This document shows positions 51,521 to 59,760 of a DNA stretch of 64,000 nt, piece by piece. This stretch comes from Microbacterium sp. 70-16. GTDB lineage: Bacteria > Actinomycetota > Actinomycetes > Actinomycetales > Microbacteriaceae. Made by a program: the position numbers and the translations under genes. Under the pieces are notes generated by a model that was not told the DNA's origin, searched no databases, and saw only the letters and a list, made by a program, of their open reading frames with translations. Location of the stretch: NCBI RefSeq assembly GCF_001898315.1, contig NZ_MKTQ01000014.1, forward strand, positions 62,001 to 126,000, written 5' to 3'. How positions within the stretch are numbered: the first letter of the stretch is position 1; each line of letters starts with the position of its first letter.

Positions 51521-52069
51521 TCAGGCGCCGGGGCGCTGGATCAGCAGCAGCTGGTCGGCGACATCCGACACGAGCACCCAGCCGTCGCCGAAGCGATAGG
51601 TCATGCCGAAGCTGTCCGAGATATCGGCGCCGGAGGCGGTCTCTGTCAGCGTCCAGCCCTCGGCGACCAGTCCGTCCTGCATCTGGGTCGCCTCGACGGC
51701 GGTCAGCGGCGCCCATCCGAAGAGCATGAGGCTCGCCGTCGACTCGCTTTCGAGGTCGCCCCATTCGCACTGGATGCCATCGGTGACCGTGACGCCGCCC
51801 GCGGTGAACGTCGACTCCTCATACGTCCAGCCCTGTGCCTGCAGCTGTGCGAGCGTGTCGCTGTCGATGAGCGTCTCGCACGTGACGGGCTCCGTCGTCG
51901 CGCTTGCGGTCGGAGCGGACGTCGGCTCCGTGGTCGGCGCGGCGGCGGCTGCGTCTGTGTCGGGTGACGCGGTGGGCGTGGGTTCAGCGCCGGCGCCGCA
52001 ACCGGCCAGAAGCACGGCGCTGACGGCGGCAGCGGTGAGGGTCGTGAGGAAGCGGCGGGGGAGGCTCAT
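51521..52069 (-). CDS. Secreted lipoprotein, hypothetical
   Basis: A 182-residue protein with a lipoprotein signal peptide: basic start MSLPRRF, hydrophobic core, lipobox LLAGC (Cys near residue 24). A Thr/Ala/Pro/Ser linker follows (about 27-62), then a ~115-residue globular domain with two Cys (VTCETLIDS and GIQCEWGD) probably disulfide-linked. The CETLI...CEW pattern resembles small actinobacterial DUF3558-like lipoproteins, but I would not assign a family. The ATG is preceded by four tandem GAGAC-type units rather than a Shine-Dalgarno. Confidence 0.75.
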   Translation of the reverse strand: MSLPRRFLTTLTAAAVSAVLLAGCGAGAEPTPTASPDTDAAAAAPTTEPTSAPTASATTEPVTCETLIDSDTLAQLQAQGWTYEESTFTAGGVTVTDGIQCEWGDLESESTASLMLFGWAPLTAVEATQMQDGLVAEGWTLTETASGADISDSFGMTYRFGDGWVLVSDVADQLLLIQRPGA

Positions 52070-52112
52070 CGTCTCGTCTCGTCTCGTGTCGGCGGGGGTC
52101 CAGCGGGGGAGT

Positions 52113-52940
52113 TCAGCGGGGGGAGTTCAGCAGGGTGAGGAAGTCATCGTGCAGCGTGCCGTTGGTCGCCAGCGACGAGCGAGACGCGATGCTGTCGGCG
52201 CCCGCGATGTCGGTGAAACGGCCGCCGGCCTCGAGGATGATGGGCACGTGCGCGGCGAGGTCGTACTCCTTGACGTCGAACTCCGCGACGAACTCGAGGC
52301 GGCCCTCGGCCAGCAGCATGTACGGCCAGGCATCCCCGTAGCCGCGGTCACGCCAGACGGCGCGGCTGAGCCGCACGAGGTCGTCGGAGCGGCCGACGCC
52401 ATCCCACTGGGCGATGCTCTGGAAGCTCACGCTCGCCTCGGCGAGGCTGGCCACGTTCGATACCGCGAGGCGGCGGGGTCCTGCGGGGGTGTCGGTCCAC
52501 GCGCCGAGGCCGGAGGCCGCCCACCAGCGACGTCCGATCGCCGGCTGGCTGACGACGCCCACGCGCGGGACGCCGTCGATCGCGAGCGCGATGAGCGTCG
52601 CCCACATCGGGATGCCCTTGAGGTAGTTCGCCGTCCCGTCGATCGGGTCGATAATCCACTGGCGCGTGGTGCTGCCGGAGGTGCCGAACTCTTCGCCGAG
52701 GATGCCGTCGCCGGCGCGCTCGGCGGCGAGGATGCCGCGGATCGCGCGCTCGGTGGCGAGGTCGGCCTCCGTCACGTGCGAGGCATCCGCCTTCACCTGC
52801 ACGTCGAGGTCGGATGCGTCGAAGCGGGCCATCGAGACGGCATCGGCCGCGTCCGCGAGGCGCAGCGCGAGCGCGAGGTCGTCGGCCAGGTCGCCGGTGT
52901 AGGGCGCGCTCCACGAAGGCGTAGCGTCGGGGGAGGTCAC
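52113..52940 (-). CDS. Inositol-monophosphatase family phosphatase (histidinol-phosphatase-like)
   Basis: A 275-residue Mg-dependent phosphatase. The metal sites appear as GILGEEFG, WIIDPIDGTANYLKGIP and EYDLAAHVPIILEAGGRFTD. The last of these and AYxxMLLAEGRLEFVAEFDV (here WPYMLLAEG) are more like HisN-type histidinol phosphatases of actinobacteria than true IMPases, so it may serve histidine biosynthesis; no his genes are adjacent. The GTG start at 52940 has TATCCT ending 6 nt upstream. The 252 nt upstream hold tRNA-Lys and its terminator. Confidence 0.85.
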   Translation of the reverse strand: MTSPDATPSWSAPYTGDLADDLALALRLADAADAVSMARFDASDLDVQVKADASHVTEADLATERAIRGILAAERAGDGILGEEFGTSGSTTRQWIIDPIDGTANYLKGIPMWATLIALAIDGVPRVGVVSQPAIGRRWWAASGLGAWTDTPAGPRRLAVSNVASLAEASVSFQSIAQWDGVGRSDDLVRLSRAVWRDRGYGDAWPYMLLAEGRLEFVAEFDVKEYDLAAHVPIILEAGGRFTDIAGADSIASRSSLATNGTLHDDFLTLLNSPR

Positions 52941-52946
52941 CCCTCA

Positions 52947-52952
52947 AGGATA
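52947..52952 (-). promoter_or_regulatory. -10 element of the phosphatase gene
   Basis: TATCCT on the minus strand ends 6 nt before GTG 52940, leaderless type. Confidence 0.55.
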
Positions 52953-53057
52953 CGGGGCGCCACATGCTCGATTCGCGATGTACCGCATCGGGATGGTAAC
53001 GTTGACCCTCGGTTCGCCGGTCGCTTTTCGAAGCGCGTATGCGGCGGCCGACGGAAC

Positions 53058-53133
53058 GCACCTCTAGCTCAATCGGCAGAGCAACTGACTCTTAATCAGT
53101 GGGTTCTGGGTTCGAGTCCCAGGGGGTGCACCA
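53058..53133 (+). tRNA. tRNA-Lys (CTT)
   Basis: A cloverleaf with acceptor stem GCACCTC/GGGGTGC (one T-G pair), anticodon loop CTCTTAA and discriminator A at 53130. Unlike the other tRNAs here, CCA is encoded (53131-53133). Confidence 0.94.
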
Positions 53134-53140
53134 CAGGAAG

Positions 53141-53174
53141 AGCCCCGGCAGACATCGTGTTTGCCGGGGCTTTT
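53141..53174 (+). terminator. Terminator after tRNA-Lys
   Basis: A 10-bp perfect stem AGCCCCGGCA (53141-53150) with 53162-53171, followed by a short T run. Confidence 0.8.
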
Positions 53175-53191
53175 CTCGTCAACGCGGCGTA

Positions 53192-54418
53192 TCAGGCAGC
53201 GTCGCCGTAGAGCACGGCGGTGGCCTCCTCTTCGGCATCCGCTTCGTGGCCGTCGATGCGGGCGAGCGCGCGACGTCCGAACAGGATCGTGAGTGCCGAG
53301 ATCAGCACCGAGAGCGCGGCGAACACGAACGGCACCGAGGCGTTGAACGCGTGCCACAGCGCCGCGGCGATCGGGGGAGCGGCCGCGCCACCGAGGAAGC
53401 GCACGGCCGAGTACGCCGACGACGCGACAGAGCGCGGCAGGTCGGTGGCCTCCATGACCGACTCGGTGAGGATCGTGTTGACCATGCCGAGCAGCAGACC
53501 ACCCACGATGATGCAGGCGATGAGGGCCGCTGCGGTGTCGACGAAGACCGCCGCGACCAGCAGGTCGATCGCCAGTAGCGGCAGGACCATCAGCAGCGCC
53601 GTCGTGCGGGCGAAACGGCGCAGGAGGATCGGCGCCACCCACACGCTCGTGATCGCGAGCGCCACGCCCCACCCGAAGAACGTCAAGCCGATGCCCATGG
53701 CGCCGAACCCGAGCGGGAACGGCGAGAAGGCCAGCAGCACGAAGAACCCGATGTTGTAGAACAGTGCCGCGACGGCGAGCACGGCCAGCGCCGGCTGGCG
53801 CAGCGCCTTGAACGGCGCCGACAAAGGCACGGGCGTGCGCTTCTCGTCGCCTCCGCGAAGCAGCACCGACACGGCGATGAACGCGATCGCCATGAGCGCG
53901 ACGACTCCGAAGAACGGGCCGCGCCAGCTGATCTCGCCGAGGAATCCGCCCAGGAGCGGCCCGATCGCGATGCCGAGACCGAGCGCTGCTTCGTACAGGA
54001 TGATCGCGGCGGCTGATCCGCCGGATGCCGCCCCGACGATCGTCGCGAGTGCCGTCGAGATGAACAGTGCGTTGCCCAGGCCCCACCCGGCACGGAAACC
54101 GATGACGGCGTCGACGCTGCCCGCCAGTGCGCACAGCAGCGCGAACACGACGATGAGCCCCAGCCCGATCAGGAGGGTCGCCTTCGTGCCGATGCGCGAT
54201 GAGATCCAGCTGGTGACGAGCATCGCGAGACCCGTCACGACGAGGTAGCTCGTGAACAGCAGCTCGGTCTCGACCGGGGTCGCCTGCAGCGACTCCGCGA
54301 TCGCAGGGAGGATGGGGTCGACCAGGCCGATCCCCATGAACGCGATGACGCTGGCGAACGCGACGGCCCAGACCTGCGCCGGCTGGCGCCAGACGTTGAC
54401 TCCGCTGCCGGCGCTCAT
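53192..54418 (-). CDS. MFS drug-type efflux transporter
   Basis: A 408-residue protein with about twelve hydrophobic segments. It has GIGLVDPILPAIAESLQATP in segment 1, typical of DHA1-type multidrug exporters, SRIGTKATLLIGLGL after segment 2, and GWGLGNALFISTALATIVG in segment 4, plus the ALGLGIAIGPLLGG motif C of antiporters. It is cotranslated with the MarR gene (ATGA overlap at 54415-54418), a classic regulator-efflux pair. The inducing compound is unknown. The open frame extends upstream through marR and is not used. Confidence 0.9.
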   Translation of the reverse strand: MSAGSGVNVWRQPAQVWAVAFASVIAFMGIGLVDPILPAIAESLQATPVETELLFTSYLVVTGLAMLVTSWISSRIGTKATLLIGLGLIVVFALLCALAGSVDAVIGFRAGWGLGNALFISTALATIVGAASGGSAAAIILYEAALGLGIAIGPLLGGFLGEISWRGPFFGVVALMAIAFIAVSVLLRGGDEKRTPVPLSAPFKALRQPALAVLAVAALFYNIGFFVLLAFSPFPLGFGAMGIGLTFFGWGVALAITSVWVAPILLRRFARTTALLMVLPLLAIDLLVAAVFVDTAAALIACIIVGGLLLGMVNTILTESVMEATDLPRSVASSAYSAVRFLGGAAAPPIAAALWHAFNASVPFVFAALSVLISALTILFGRRALARIDGHEADAEEEATAVLYGDAA

Positions 54419-54852
54419 CGGGTCGTCCCCTCGGCGGCCACGCGCGTACGTGCGTCGACGATCTCGGTAGCGCGGCGGATGGTCGCCCAGTCGTCTTCGC
54501 CGAGGTCGGCGAACCGCGGCGCGAGCGCGTCGCTGAGGGTCTGGAACCACTCGTCGAGGGCTGTGAGCCCGGCATCCGTCGCTGAGACGACCGTCACGCG
54601 CGAGTCGTGCGCATCGGGGCGACGCTCGAGCAGTCCCGCCTCCGACATCTGCGCGACGAGCCGCGTCATGCCCGGCTGGGTGACACGGCTGAGGGTGGCC
54701 AGATCGCCCACGCGCTGCGGTCCGTGCTGGCGCAAGAGATTGAGCGTGCGCCACTGAGCGGCGGGGGCGTCGTTGCGCGTTTCGAGCGACGTGATCCGCG
54801 AGAGTGTCTGCGCGCTGATGATCAGATGGAGGATGTCATCACCGTGTTGCAT
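54415..54852 (-). CDS. MarR family transcriptional regulator
   Basis: A 145-residue winged-helix regulator. The HTH lies around residues 45-75 (QRVGDLATLSRVTQPGMTRLVAQMSEAGLL) and the wing has RRPDAHDSRVTVVSATDAG, the usual DxR motif. Helices at both ends form the dimer interface. It probably represses its own operon with the MFS gene: a perfect palindrome (54861-54879) lies 8 nt upstream and overlaps the -10 TATACT (54859-54864), which ends 6 nt before ATG 54852. A ligand cannot be predicted from the sequence. Confidence 0.9.
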   Translation of the reverse strand: MQHGDDILHLIISAQTLSRITSLETRNDAPAAQWRTLNLLRQHGPQRVGDLATLSRVTQPGMTRLVAQMSEAGLLERRPDAHDSRVTVVSATDAGLTALDEWFQTLSDALAPRFADLGEDDWATIRRATEIVDARTRVAAEGTTR

Positions 54853-54858
54853 ATCAAC

Positions 54859-54864
54859 AGTATA
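54859..54864 (-). promoter_or_regulatory. -10 element of the marR-MFS operon
   Basis: TATACT on the minus strand ends 6 nt before ATG 54852, leaderless type, and overlaps the operator palindrome. Confidence 0.6.
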
Positions 54865-54879
54865 TACCCGTGGTATATA
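54861..54879. promoter_or_regulatory. Probable MarR operator
   Basis: TATATACC-CGT-GGTATATA is a perfect inverted repeat in AT-rich sequence that contrasts with its GC-rich surroundings. It covers the marR -10 region, so bound repressor would block initiation. Confidence 0.7.
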
Positions 54880-54935
54880 TCGGCCGCGAATGCGTGTGGG
54901 TTACCGGATCGTGATGCTTCAGGCGTGCTGGAGGT

Positions 54936-54964
54936 TTGACATCCCGTCGTCACCTGAACATGAT
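54936..54964 (+). promoter_or_regulatory. Sigma70-type promoter of the liv-type operon
   Basis: TTGACA (54936-54941) and CATGAT (54959-54964) are separated by 17 nt. Predicted transcription start is near 54971. Confidence 0.65.
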
Positions 54965-54970
54965 TGCATT

Positions 54971-54990
54971 ACCTGAATCACATTTCAGGT
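54971..54990. promoter_or_regulatory. Operator-like palindrome at the start of the liv-type transcript
   Basis: ACCTGAA-N6-TTCAGGT is a perfect inverted repeat that begins at the predicted transcription start; another CCTGAA lies at 54953-54958 in the spacer. A candidate site for the TetR protein encoded in this operon. Confidence 0.55.
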
Positions 54991-55019
54991 GCTCCCTTCC
55001 AATGGTGAAAGGCACGCAC

Positions 55020-56237
55020 ATGCGGGTTACACAGAAGTTGCTCCCCAAGGCAGGGCTCGTCGGCGTCGTCGTCGCCACAGCCGCCCTCGTCCTGTCAGCC
55101 TGCGCACCGCAGGCATCCACCCCCGACCTGACCGACTCCGAGGCTGCCGGCCCCGCTGAGATCACCGTCGGCGTCATCACGAGCGAGACGGGCGCGCTCG
55201 CCGGCTACGGCAAGCAGTACCTGGACGGCTTCAAGGCCGGTCTCGACTACGCGACGGACGGCACGAACGAGGTCGACGGCACCAAGATCGTCATCGACTA
55301 CCGCGACGACGCGGGCGACCCCGACACGGCGGTCGGCGCGGCGAAGGAGCTCATCGGCTCGGGCGTCACGATCCTCGCCGGTAGCGCGTCGTCGGGCGTC
55401 GCCGCGGCGGTCGCCGAACAGGCGGGTCAGAACAAGGTCCTGTTCATCTCCGGCCCTGCCGCCGCTGACGCGCTGACGGGCATCAACGACTACACGTTCC
55501 GCAGCGGCCGCCAGACCGCGCAGGACGTCGCGACGGCCGGTACCTTCCTCGGCGACATCGAGGGCAAGAAGATCACGGTGTTCGCGCAGAACACCGCGTT
55601 CGGTCAGGGCAACGTCGCGGCCGTCGAGGCGATCCTCGGCGCCAAGGGCGCGACGGTCGACAGCGTGCTCGTCGCCGAAGACGTCACCGAGTTCACGCCG
55701 TTCGCACAGCAGGTGCTCGCGGGCAGCCCCGACCTCGTATTCGTCGCGTGGGCCGGTGCCACCTCGGGCGCGATGTGGCAGGCGATGAGCCAGCAGGGCG
55801 TGTTCGACGCGGTTCCCGTCGTCACCGGTCTCGGCGACGCGGCGACGTTCGGCGCGTACGGCGAGGCATCCGAGCAGATCAGCTTCCTGAACTACTACTT
55901 CCCCGGGGCACCCGACAACGCCGTCAACACGGCGATGGTGGATGCCGTGGAGGCAGCCGGCGGCACCCCTGACCTGTTCACGCCGGACGGGTTCAACGCT
56001 GCCCTGATGCTCGTGCACGCGATCAGCGAGGGCAAGGGCGACGTCGACGCGATGATCGCGGCGCTCGAGGGCTACACCTTCGACGGGCCGAAGGGCTCGC
56101 TGACGGTTCGTGCCGGCGACCACGCGCTGCTGCAGGAGATGTACCAGGCCAAGCTGGTCGCCGACGGCGACACCTTTACCCCCGAGCTCGTCGAGACCGT
56201 TCCGGCCGACGAGGTCGAGCCGGCAGAGGTGCAGTAA
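55020..56237 (+). CDS. Branched-chain-type ABC transporter substrate-binding lipoprotein
   Basis: A 405-residue periplasmic-type binding protein (LivK/amide-binding family). The signal peptide ends in the lipobox LVLSAC (Cys near residue 27). The mature part opens ITVGVITSETGALAGYGKQYLDGFKAGLDY and contains LAGSASSGVAAAVAEQAGQNKVLFISGPAAAD, standard ligand-binding regions. Members bind amino acids, amides, urea or aromatic acids; the downstream acyl-CoA ligase suggests a carboxylic acid. ATG 55020 is chosen for the signal peptide and GAAAGG upstream; the frame opens 28 codons earlier. It is the first gene of the operon, 4 nt before the LivG-type gene. Confidence 0.92.
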   Translation: MRVTQKLLPKAGLVGVVVATAALVLSACAPQASTPDLTDSEAAGPAEITVGVITSETGALAGYGKQYLDGFKAGLDYATDGTNEVDGTKIVIDYRDDAGDPDTAVGAAKELIGSGVTILAGSASSGVAAAVAEQAGQNKVLFISGPAAADALTGINDYTFRSGRQTAQDVATAGTFLGDIEGKKITVFAQNTAFGQGNVAAVEAILGAKGATVDSVLVAEDVTEFTPFAQQVLAGSPDLVFVAWAGATSGAMWQAMSQQGVFDAVPVVTGLGDAATFGAYGEASEQISFLNYYFPGAPDNAVNTAMVDAVEAAGGTPDLFTPDGFNAALMLVHAISEGKGDVDAMIAALEGYTFDGPKGSLTVRAGDHALLQEMYQAKLVADGDTFTPELVETVPADEVEPAEVQ

Positions 56238-56241
56238 CCCG

Positions 56242-57018
56242 ATGAGCACCCCAGTCCCGTCCGCGCTCAAGATCGAAGGCCTCGGCCTGCAGATCGGCGG
56301 CGCGACCATCCTCAAGGATGTCGACCTCGACATCGCGCCCGGCAGTCTCGTCGGCGTGATCGGGCCCAACGGCGCCGGAAAGACCACGCTGTTCAACGTG
56401 ATCTCCGGTGTCGCGCGGCCCACGGCAGGCCGGATCCTGATGAACGGCGACGACATCACCCGCACGTCCGTCCCTCAGCGGGCGCGGGCGGGATTGGGGC
56501 GCACCTTCCAGACATCGAGCCTGTTCCCGAGGCTCAGCGTGCTGGAGAACGTCCGCCTCGCGGCGCAGGTCTCGCGCGGCGGCAATTACTCGCTGCTGCG
56601 GTTTCCGAGAAGAGCGGATGCCTCGACCGAGCACGCCCTCGAGCAGCTGATCAAGGTCGGACTCACCCACAAGCTCGACACGGCCGCCGGTGACATCTCG
56701 CACGGCGACAAGCGCAAACTCGAGATCGCGGTGCTGCTGGCGACCGAGGCGCGCATCGTGCTGCTGGACGAGCCGATGGCGGGCGTCGCGTCGGGTGATG
56801 TCGCGGGCCTCGTGCAGAACATCCGCGAGCTGCAGCGCGAGACCGGCTGCACCGTCCTCATGGTCGAACACCACATCGAGGTGCTGATGGACCTCGTCGA
56901 GAAGGTGGCCGTCATGTACTCGGGCTCGATCATCGCGTTCGACACGCCGCAGCAGATCATGGCGAACCCCCTCGTGCAGAGCGCGTACCTCGGACGCACC
57001 GAAGGGAGCGCCGCATGA
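56242..57018 (+). CDS. livG: ABC importer ATPase, LivG type
   Basis: A 258-residue ATPase with Walker [13 protein letters not shown], LivG-specific ARAGLGRTFQTSSLF, a degenerate signature DISHGDKRKLEIA in place of LSGGQ, Walker B IVLLDEPMAGV and H-switch VEHHIEVL. The missing LSGGQ is normal for LivG-family proteins. ATG 56242 is used; the frame is open upstream inside the binding-protein gene. Its stop overlaps the LivF-type gene (ATGA). It works with the LivF-type ATPase as a heterodimer. Confidence 0.92.
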   Translation: MSTPVPSALKIEGLGLQIGGATILKDVDLDIAPGSLVGVIGPNGAGKTTLFNVISGVARPTAGRILMNGDDITRTSVPQRARAGLGRTFQTSSLFPRLSVLENVRLAAQVSRGGNYSLLRFPRRADASTEHALEQLIKVGLTHKLDTAAGDISHGDKRKLEIAVLLATEARIVLLDEPMAGVASGDVAGLVQNIRELQRETGCTVLMVEHHIEVLMDLVEKVAVMYSGSIIAFDTPQQIMANPLVQSAYLGRTEGSAA

Positions 57019-57737
57019 ACGCCGCCGCGCCCGAGCCGATCCTCACCGTCACGCACCTGTCCGCCTCGATCGCCGGTCAGCAGGTCGTCGAAGACGTCAC
57101 CTTCACGGTGCCGCCGACCGGCATCACGGCTGTGCTCGGCCGCAACGGCGTCGGCAAGACGTCCACGATCCGGGGCATCCTCGGACTCATCCACCGCCGC
57201 GGCGAAGTGACGCTCGCGGGCGAGCGCATCGACGCGCTGCCCACGCACCGCATCGTCCAGCGCGGTGTCGGCTACGTGCCGGAAGACCGCGAGGTCTTCG
57301 CCGGGCTCACGGTCGCCGAGAACCTCTCGCTCGCCGAGCGCGACCGCAATCCCCGTCGCGAGTTCGTCGCCGAGCTGTTCCCTGACCTCGTGAAGCGGCG
57401 CGGCCAGCTCGCCGGCACGCTGTCGGGCGGGCAGCAGCAGATGGTGTCGGTGGCCCGCGCGCTGCTCAACGAGAACCGCATCCTGCTGGTCGACGAGCCC
57501 ACGAAGGGCCTCGCCCCGCGCATCGTCTCGGAAGTGGCCGATGCGCTGCAGGAGGCGTCCAAGATCGTCCCCATCCTGCTCGTCGAGCAGAACCTCGAGG
57601 TCGTCCGGCAGCTCGCCCAGGATGCCGTCGTCATCGCCGGCGGCCGTGTCGTGCACACGGGGCCGGCGCGCGAGATCCTCGACGATGACGCCCTGACCAC
57701 GCGCCTCCTGGGCGTGAGTGCGGAGGCACACGCGTGA
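57015..57737 (+). CDS. livF: ABC importer ATPase, LivF type
   Basis: A 240-residue ATPase with Walker A GRNGVGKTSTIRGI, QRGVGYVPEDREVFAGLTVAEN (LivF signature), LSGGQQQMVSVARAL, Walker B RILLVDEPTKGLAP and LVEQNLEVV. It is coupled to both neighbours by 4-nt overlaps. Together with the LivG-type subunit it energises import. Gene order here (binding protein, G, F, H, M) differs from the common K-H-M-G-F order of Escherichia coli. Confidence 0.93.
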   Translation: MNAAAPEPILTVTHLSASIAGQQVVEDVTFTVPPTGITAVLGRNGVGKTSTIRGILGLIHRRGEVTLAGERIDALPTHRIVQRGVGYVPEDREVFAGLTVAENLSLAERDRNPRREFVAELFPDLVKRRGQLAGTLSGGQQQMVSVARALLNENRILLVDEPTKGLAPRIVSEVADALQEASKIVPILLVEQNLEVVRQLAQDAVVIAGGRVVHTGPAREILDDDALTTRLLGVSAEAHA

Positions 57738-58609
57738 GCAGCATCGTCCTCATCCTCCTCACCGGCATCGGCCTCGGGGCGCTGTACTTCCTCGTGGCAT
57801 CCGGACTCAGCCTCATCTACGGCCTCATGCACGTGCTGAACTTCGCGCACGGCGCCTTCCTGACTCTCAGCGCGCTCGTCGGCTGGCAGGTCGCGCAGGC
57901 GCTCGGCACCGCCTCGTGGGGCTCGTTCCTCGTCTCGATCCTCGTCGGCGCCGTCGTCGGTGCGATCTTCGCGACGCTGACCGAGCTGATCCTCATCCGC
58001 CCGCTGTACGAGCGGCACATCGAGCAGGTGCTCGTCACCGTCGGCCTGTCGTTCGCCTCGGTTGCGCTCTTCGAGGGCATTTGGGGCACGGATGCCATCA
58101 ACATCGCCGGCCCTGCGTGGCTCAAGGGTGCCACGGACGTGCTCGGCGCGCGCATCCCGAATACGTACTGGGTGCTCATGATCGCGGCAGCCCTCGTTCT
58201 GGTCGCACTCGTGCTGTTCCTGCGCAAGACGCGGTACGGCATGATCATCCGCGCGGGCGTCGAGAACCGGTCGATGGTGACCGCGCTCGGCATCGACGTG
58301 CGCAAGAGCTTCACCCTCGTGTTCGCGATCGGCGGCGCCGCCGCCGGCATCGGCGGCGTGCTCGCGATGCACTATACGACCTTCGTGTCGGCGCACTTGG
58401 GCGCGACCCTGCTGATCTTCGCGTTCATCGTCACCGTCATCGGCGGACTCGGCTCGCTCACGGGCGCTGCGATCGCGTCGGTGCTCGTGGCGGTGCTGCA
58501 GCAGTTCGCCAACGTCTATCTGAGCGGCACGGGCGACTTCATCGTCGTGATCCTGCTGGCGGTCGTCCTGCTGGTGCGCCCCAGCGGTCTTCTGGGGAGG
58601 AAAGCATGA
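57734..58609 (+). CDS. livH: ABC importer permease, LivH type
   Basis: A 291-residue inner-membrane permease with about eight hydrophobic segments. Family motifs are ALYFLVASGLSLIYGLMHVLNFAHGAFL at the N terminus and TRYGMIIRAGVENRSMVTALGIDVRKSF, the cytoplasmic EAA-like loop that contacts the ATPases. GTG 57734 overlaps the LivF stop as GTGA. The protein ends RPSGLLGRKA, the usual LivH tail. Confidence 0.93.
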   Translation: MSSIVLILLTGIGLGALYFLVASGLSLIYGLMHVLNFAHGAFLTLSALVGWQVAQALGTASWGSFLVSILVGAVVGAIFATLTELILIRPLYERHIEQVLVTVGLSFASVALFEGIWGTDAINIAGPAWLKGATDVLGARIPNTYWVLMIAAALVLVALVLFLRKTRYGMIIRAGVENRSMVTALGIDVRKSFTLVFAIGGAAAGIGGVLAMHYTTFVSAHLGATLLIFAFIVTVIGGLGSLTGAAIASVLVAVLQQFANVYLSGTGDFIVVILLAVVLLVRPSGLLGRKA

Positions 58610-59760
58610 GCGGTCAGAGCACCGTCACCACGGGAGTCCCGACTCTTGTCCGCGGCCGCGCGGGAGCGTGGATGCCGTTCATCGTCGGCGCCGTGCTCGT
58701 CGTTCTGATGGCGATCCTGCCGCTGCTGAACATCGAGATCCCGGGCATCCTGCCGGGCGCGACGTACACGCCGGGCACCCTGGCTCTGCTCTCGCTGTGC
58801 ATGGTGTTCGCCGCTCTCGCGCTGTCGTACAACCTGCTGCTCGGCACCGGCGGCATGCTGTCGTTCGGTCACGCGCTCTACTTCGGCGCCGGCGCCTACG
58901 GGCTCGGTCTCGCACTGCAATACCTTCAGGTACCGCTGTGGCCGGGCATCCTCATCGCCCTCGTCGGTGGCCTCGTGATCGCCCTGTTCACCGGCGCGAT
59001 CTCGATGCGGGTGTCGGGCATCCCGTTCGCGATGGTGACGCTCGCCTTCGCGCAGGCGGGGTCGGTGCTGGTGCGCCGCAATCAGCAGATCACCGGCGGT
59101 GAGGAGGGCCTGCGTCTGCCCGTCGCGCACGTGCCCGATTGGCTCGTCGGCGTCATCAACACCCGCAACCTCTATTGGCTCACGCTCGTCGTTCTCGTGG
59201 TCGTCTACCTCGTCGTGCTGTGGGTCGATCGTTCTCGACTCGGGCACCTCGCCCAGGCGACACGCGAGAACGAACTGCGCGTGCAGATCCTCGGTCTCAG
59301 CCCGTACCGGGCCAAGCTCGTCGTCTTCGTGGTCGCGGCGCTGTGCGCGTCGCTCGCCGGCATCGCGTACATGCTGCTGCAGTCCGGCACGCAGCCGAGC
59401 TCAGTCGGTGCCGATCTGACGATCACGGTGCTCGTGATGGTCGTGCTCGGTGGCGTCGGATTCCGCTGGGGTGCCATCGTGGGCGGCGTGCTGTACACGC
59501 TTCTCGATCAGCGGCTGACGGTGCTCGCGCGCGCGGACTGGATCCACGCGCTGCCGGACGTCCTGCGCATCCCGCTGTCTGAGCCGCTGTTCCTGCTCGG
59601 CGTGTTGTTCATCCTCGTCGTGATGTTCCTGCCCGGTGGCATCGCCGGGACGATCGACACGTGGGTGCGCAGGCGCCGCGGCGAGCGCACGCGCTCGCAA
59701 CTGAGTCAGCTCGGTGACGCCGACGACGCCGCTGTGGAAGCGGCCGAGGTGCGCGCATGA
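58606..59760 (+). CDS. livM: ABC importer permease, LivM type
   Basis: A 384-residue permease with about ten hydrophobic segments. LivM features are LALSYNLLLGTGGMLSFGHALYFGAGAY, RVSGIPFAMVTLAFAQA and RLGHLAQATRENELRVQILGLSPYRAKLVVF (ATPase-contacting loop). The C terminus is cytoplasmic and charged (RRRRGERTRSQLSQLGDADDAAVEAAEVRA). ATG 58606 is preceded by GGGGAGG and overlaps the LivH stop. It pairs with the LivH-type subunit. Confidence 0.92.
   Translation: MSGQSTVTTGVPTLVRGRAGAWMPFIVGAVLVVLMAILPLLNIEIPGILPGATYTPGTLALLSLCMVFAALALSYNLLLGTGGMLSFGHALYFGAGAYGLGLALQYLQVPLWPGILIALVGGLVIALFTGAISMRVSGIPFAMVTLAFAQAGSVLVRRNQQITGGEEGLRLPVAHVPDWLVGVINTRNLYWLTLVVLVVVYLVVLWVDRSRLGHLAQATRENELRVQILGLSPYRAKLVVFVVAALCASLAGIAYMLLQSGTQPSSVGADLTITVLVMVVLGGVGFRWGAIVGGVLYTLLDQRLTVLARADWIHALPDVLRIPLSEPLFLLGVLFILVVMFLPGGIAGTIDTWVRRRRGERTRSQLSQLGDADDAAVEAAEVRA

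Noticed and set aside
52060..52090. GAGAC tandem units upstream of the lipoprotein gene as a phase-variable promoter
   Set aside because: There are only about four imperfect units and no -10 box at a convincing distance. Kept as a remark in the gene entry only.
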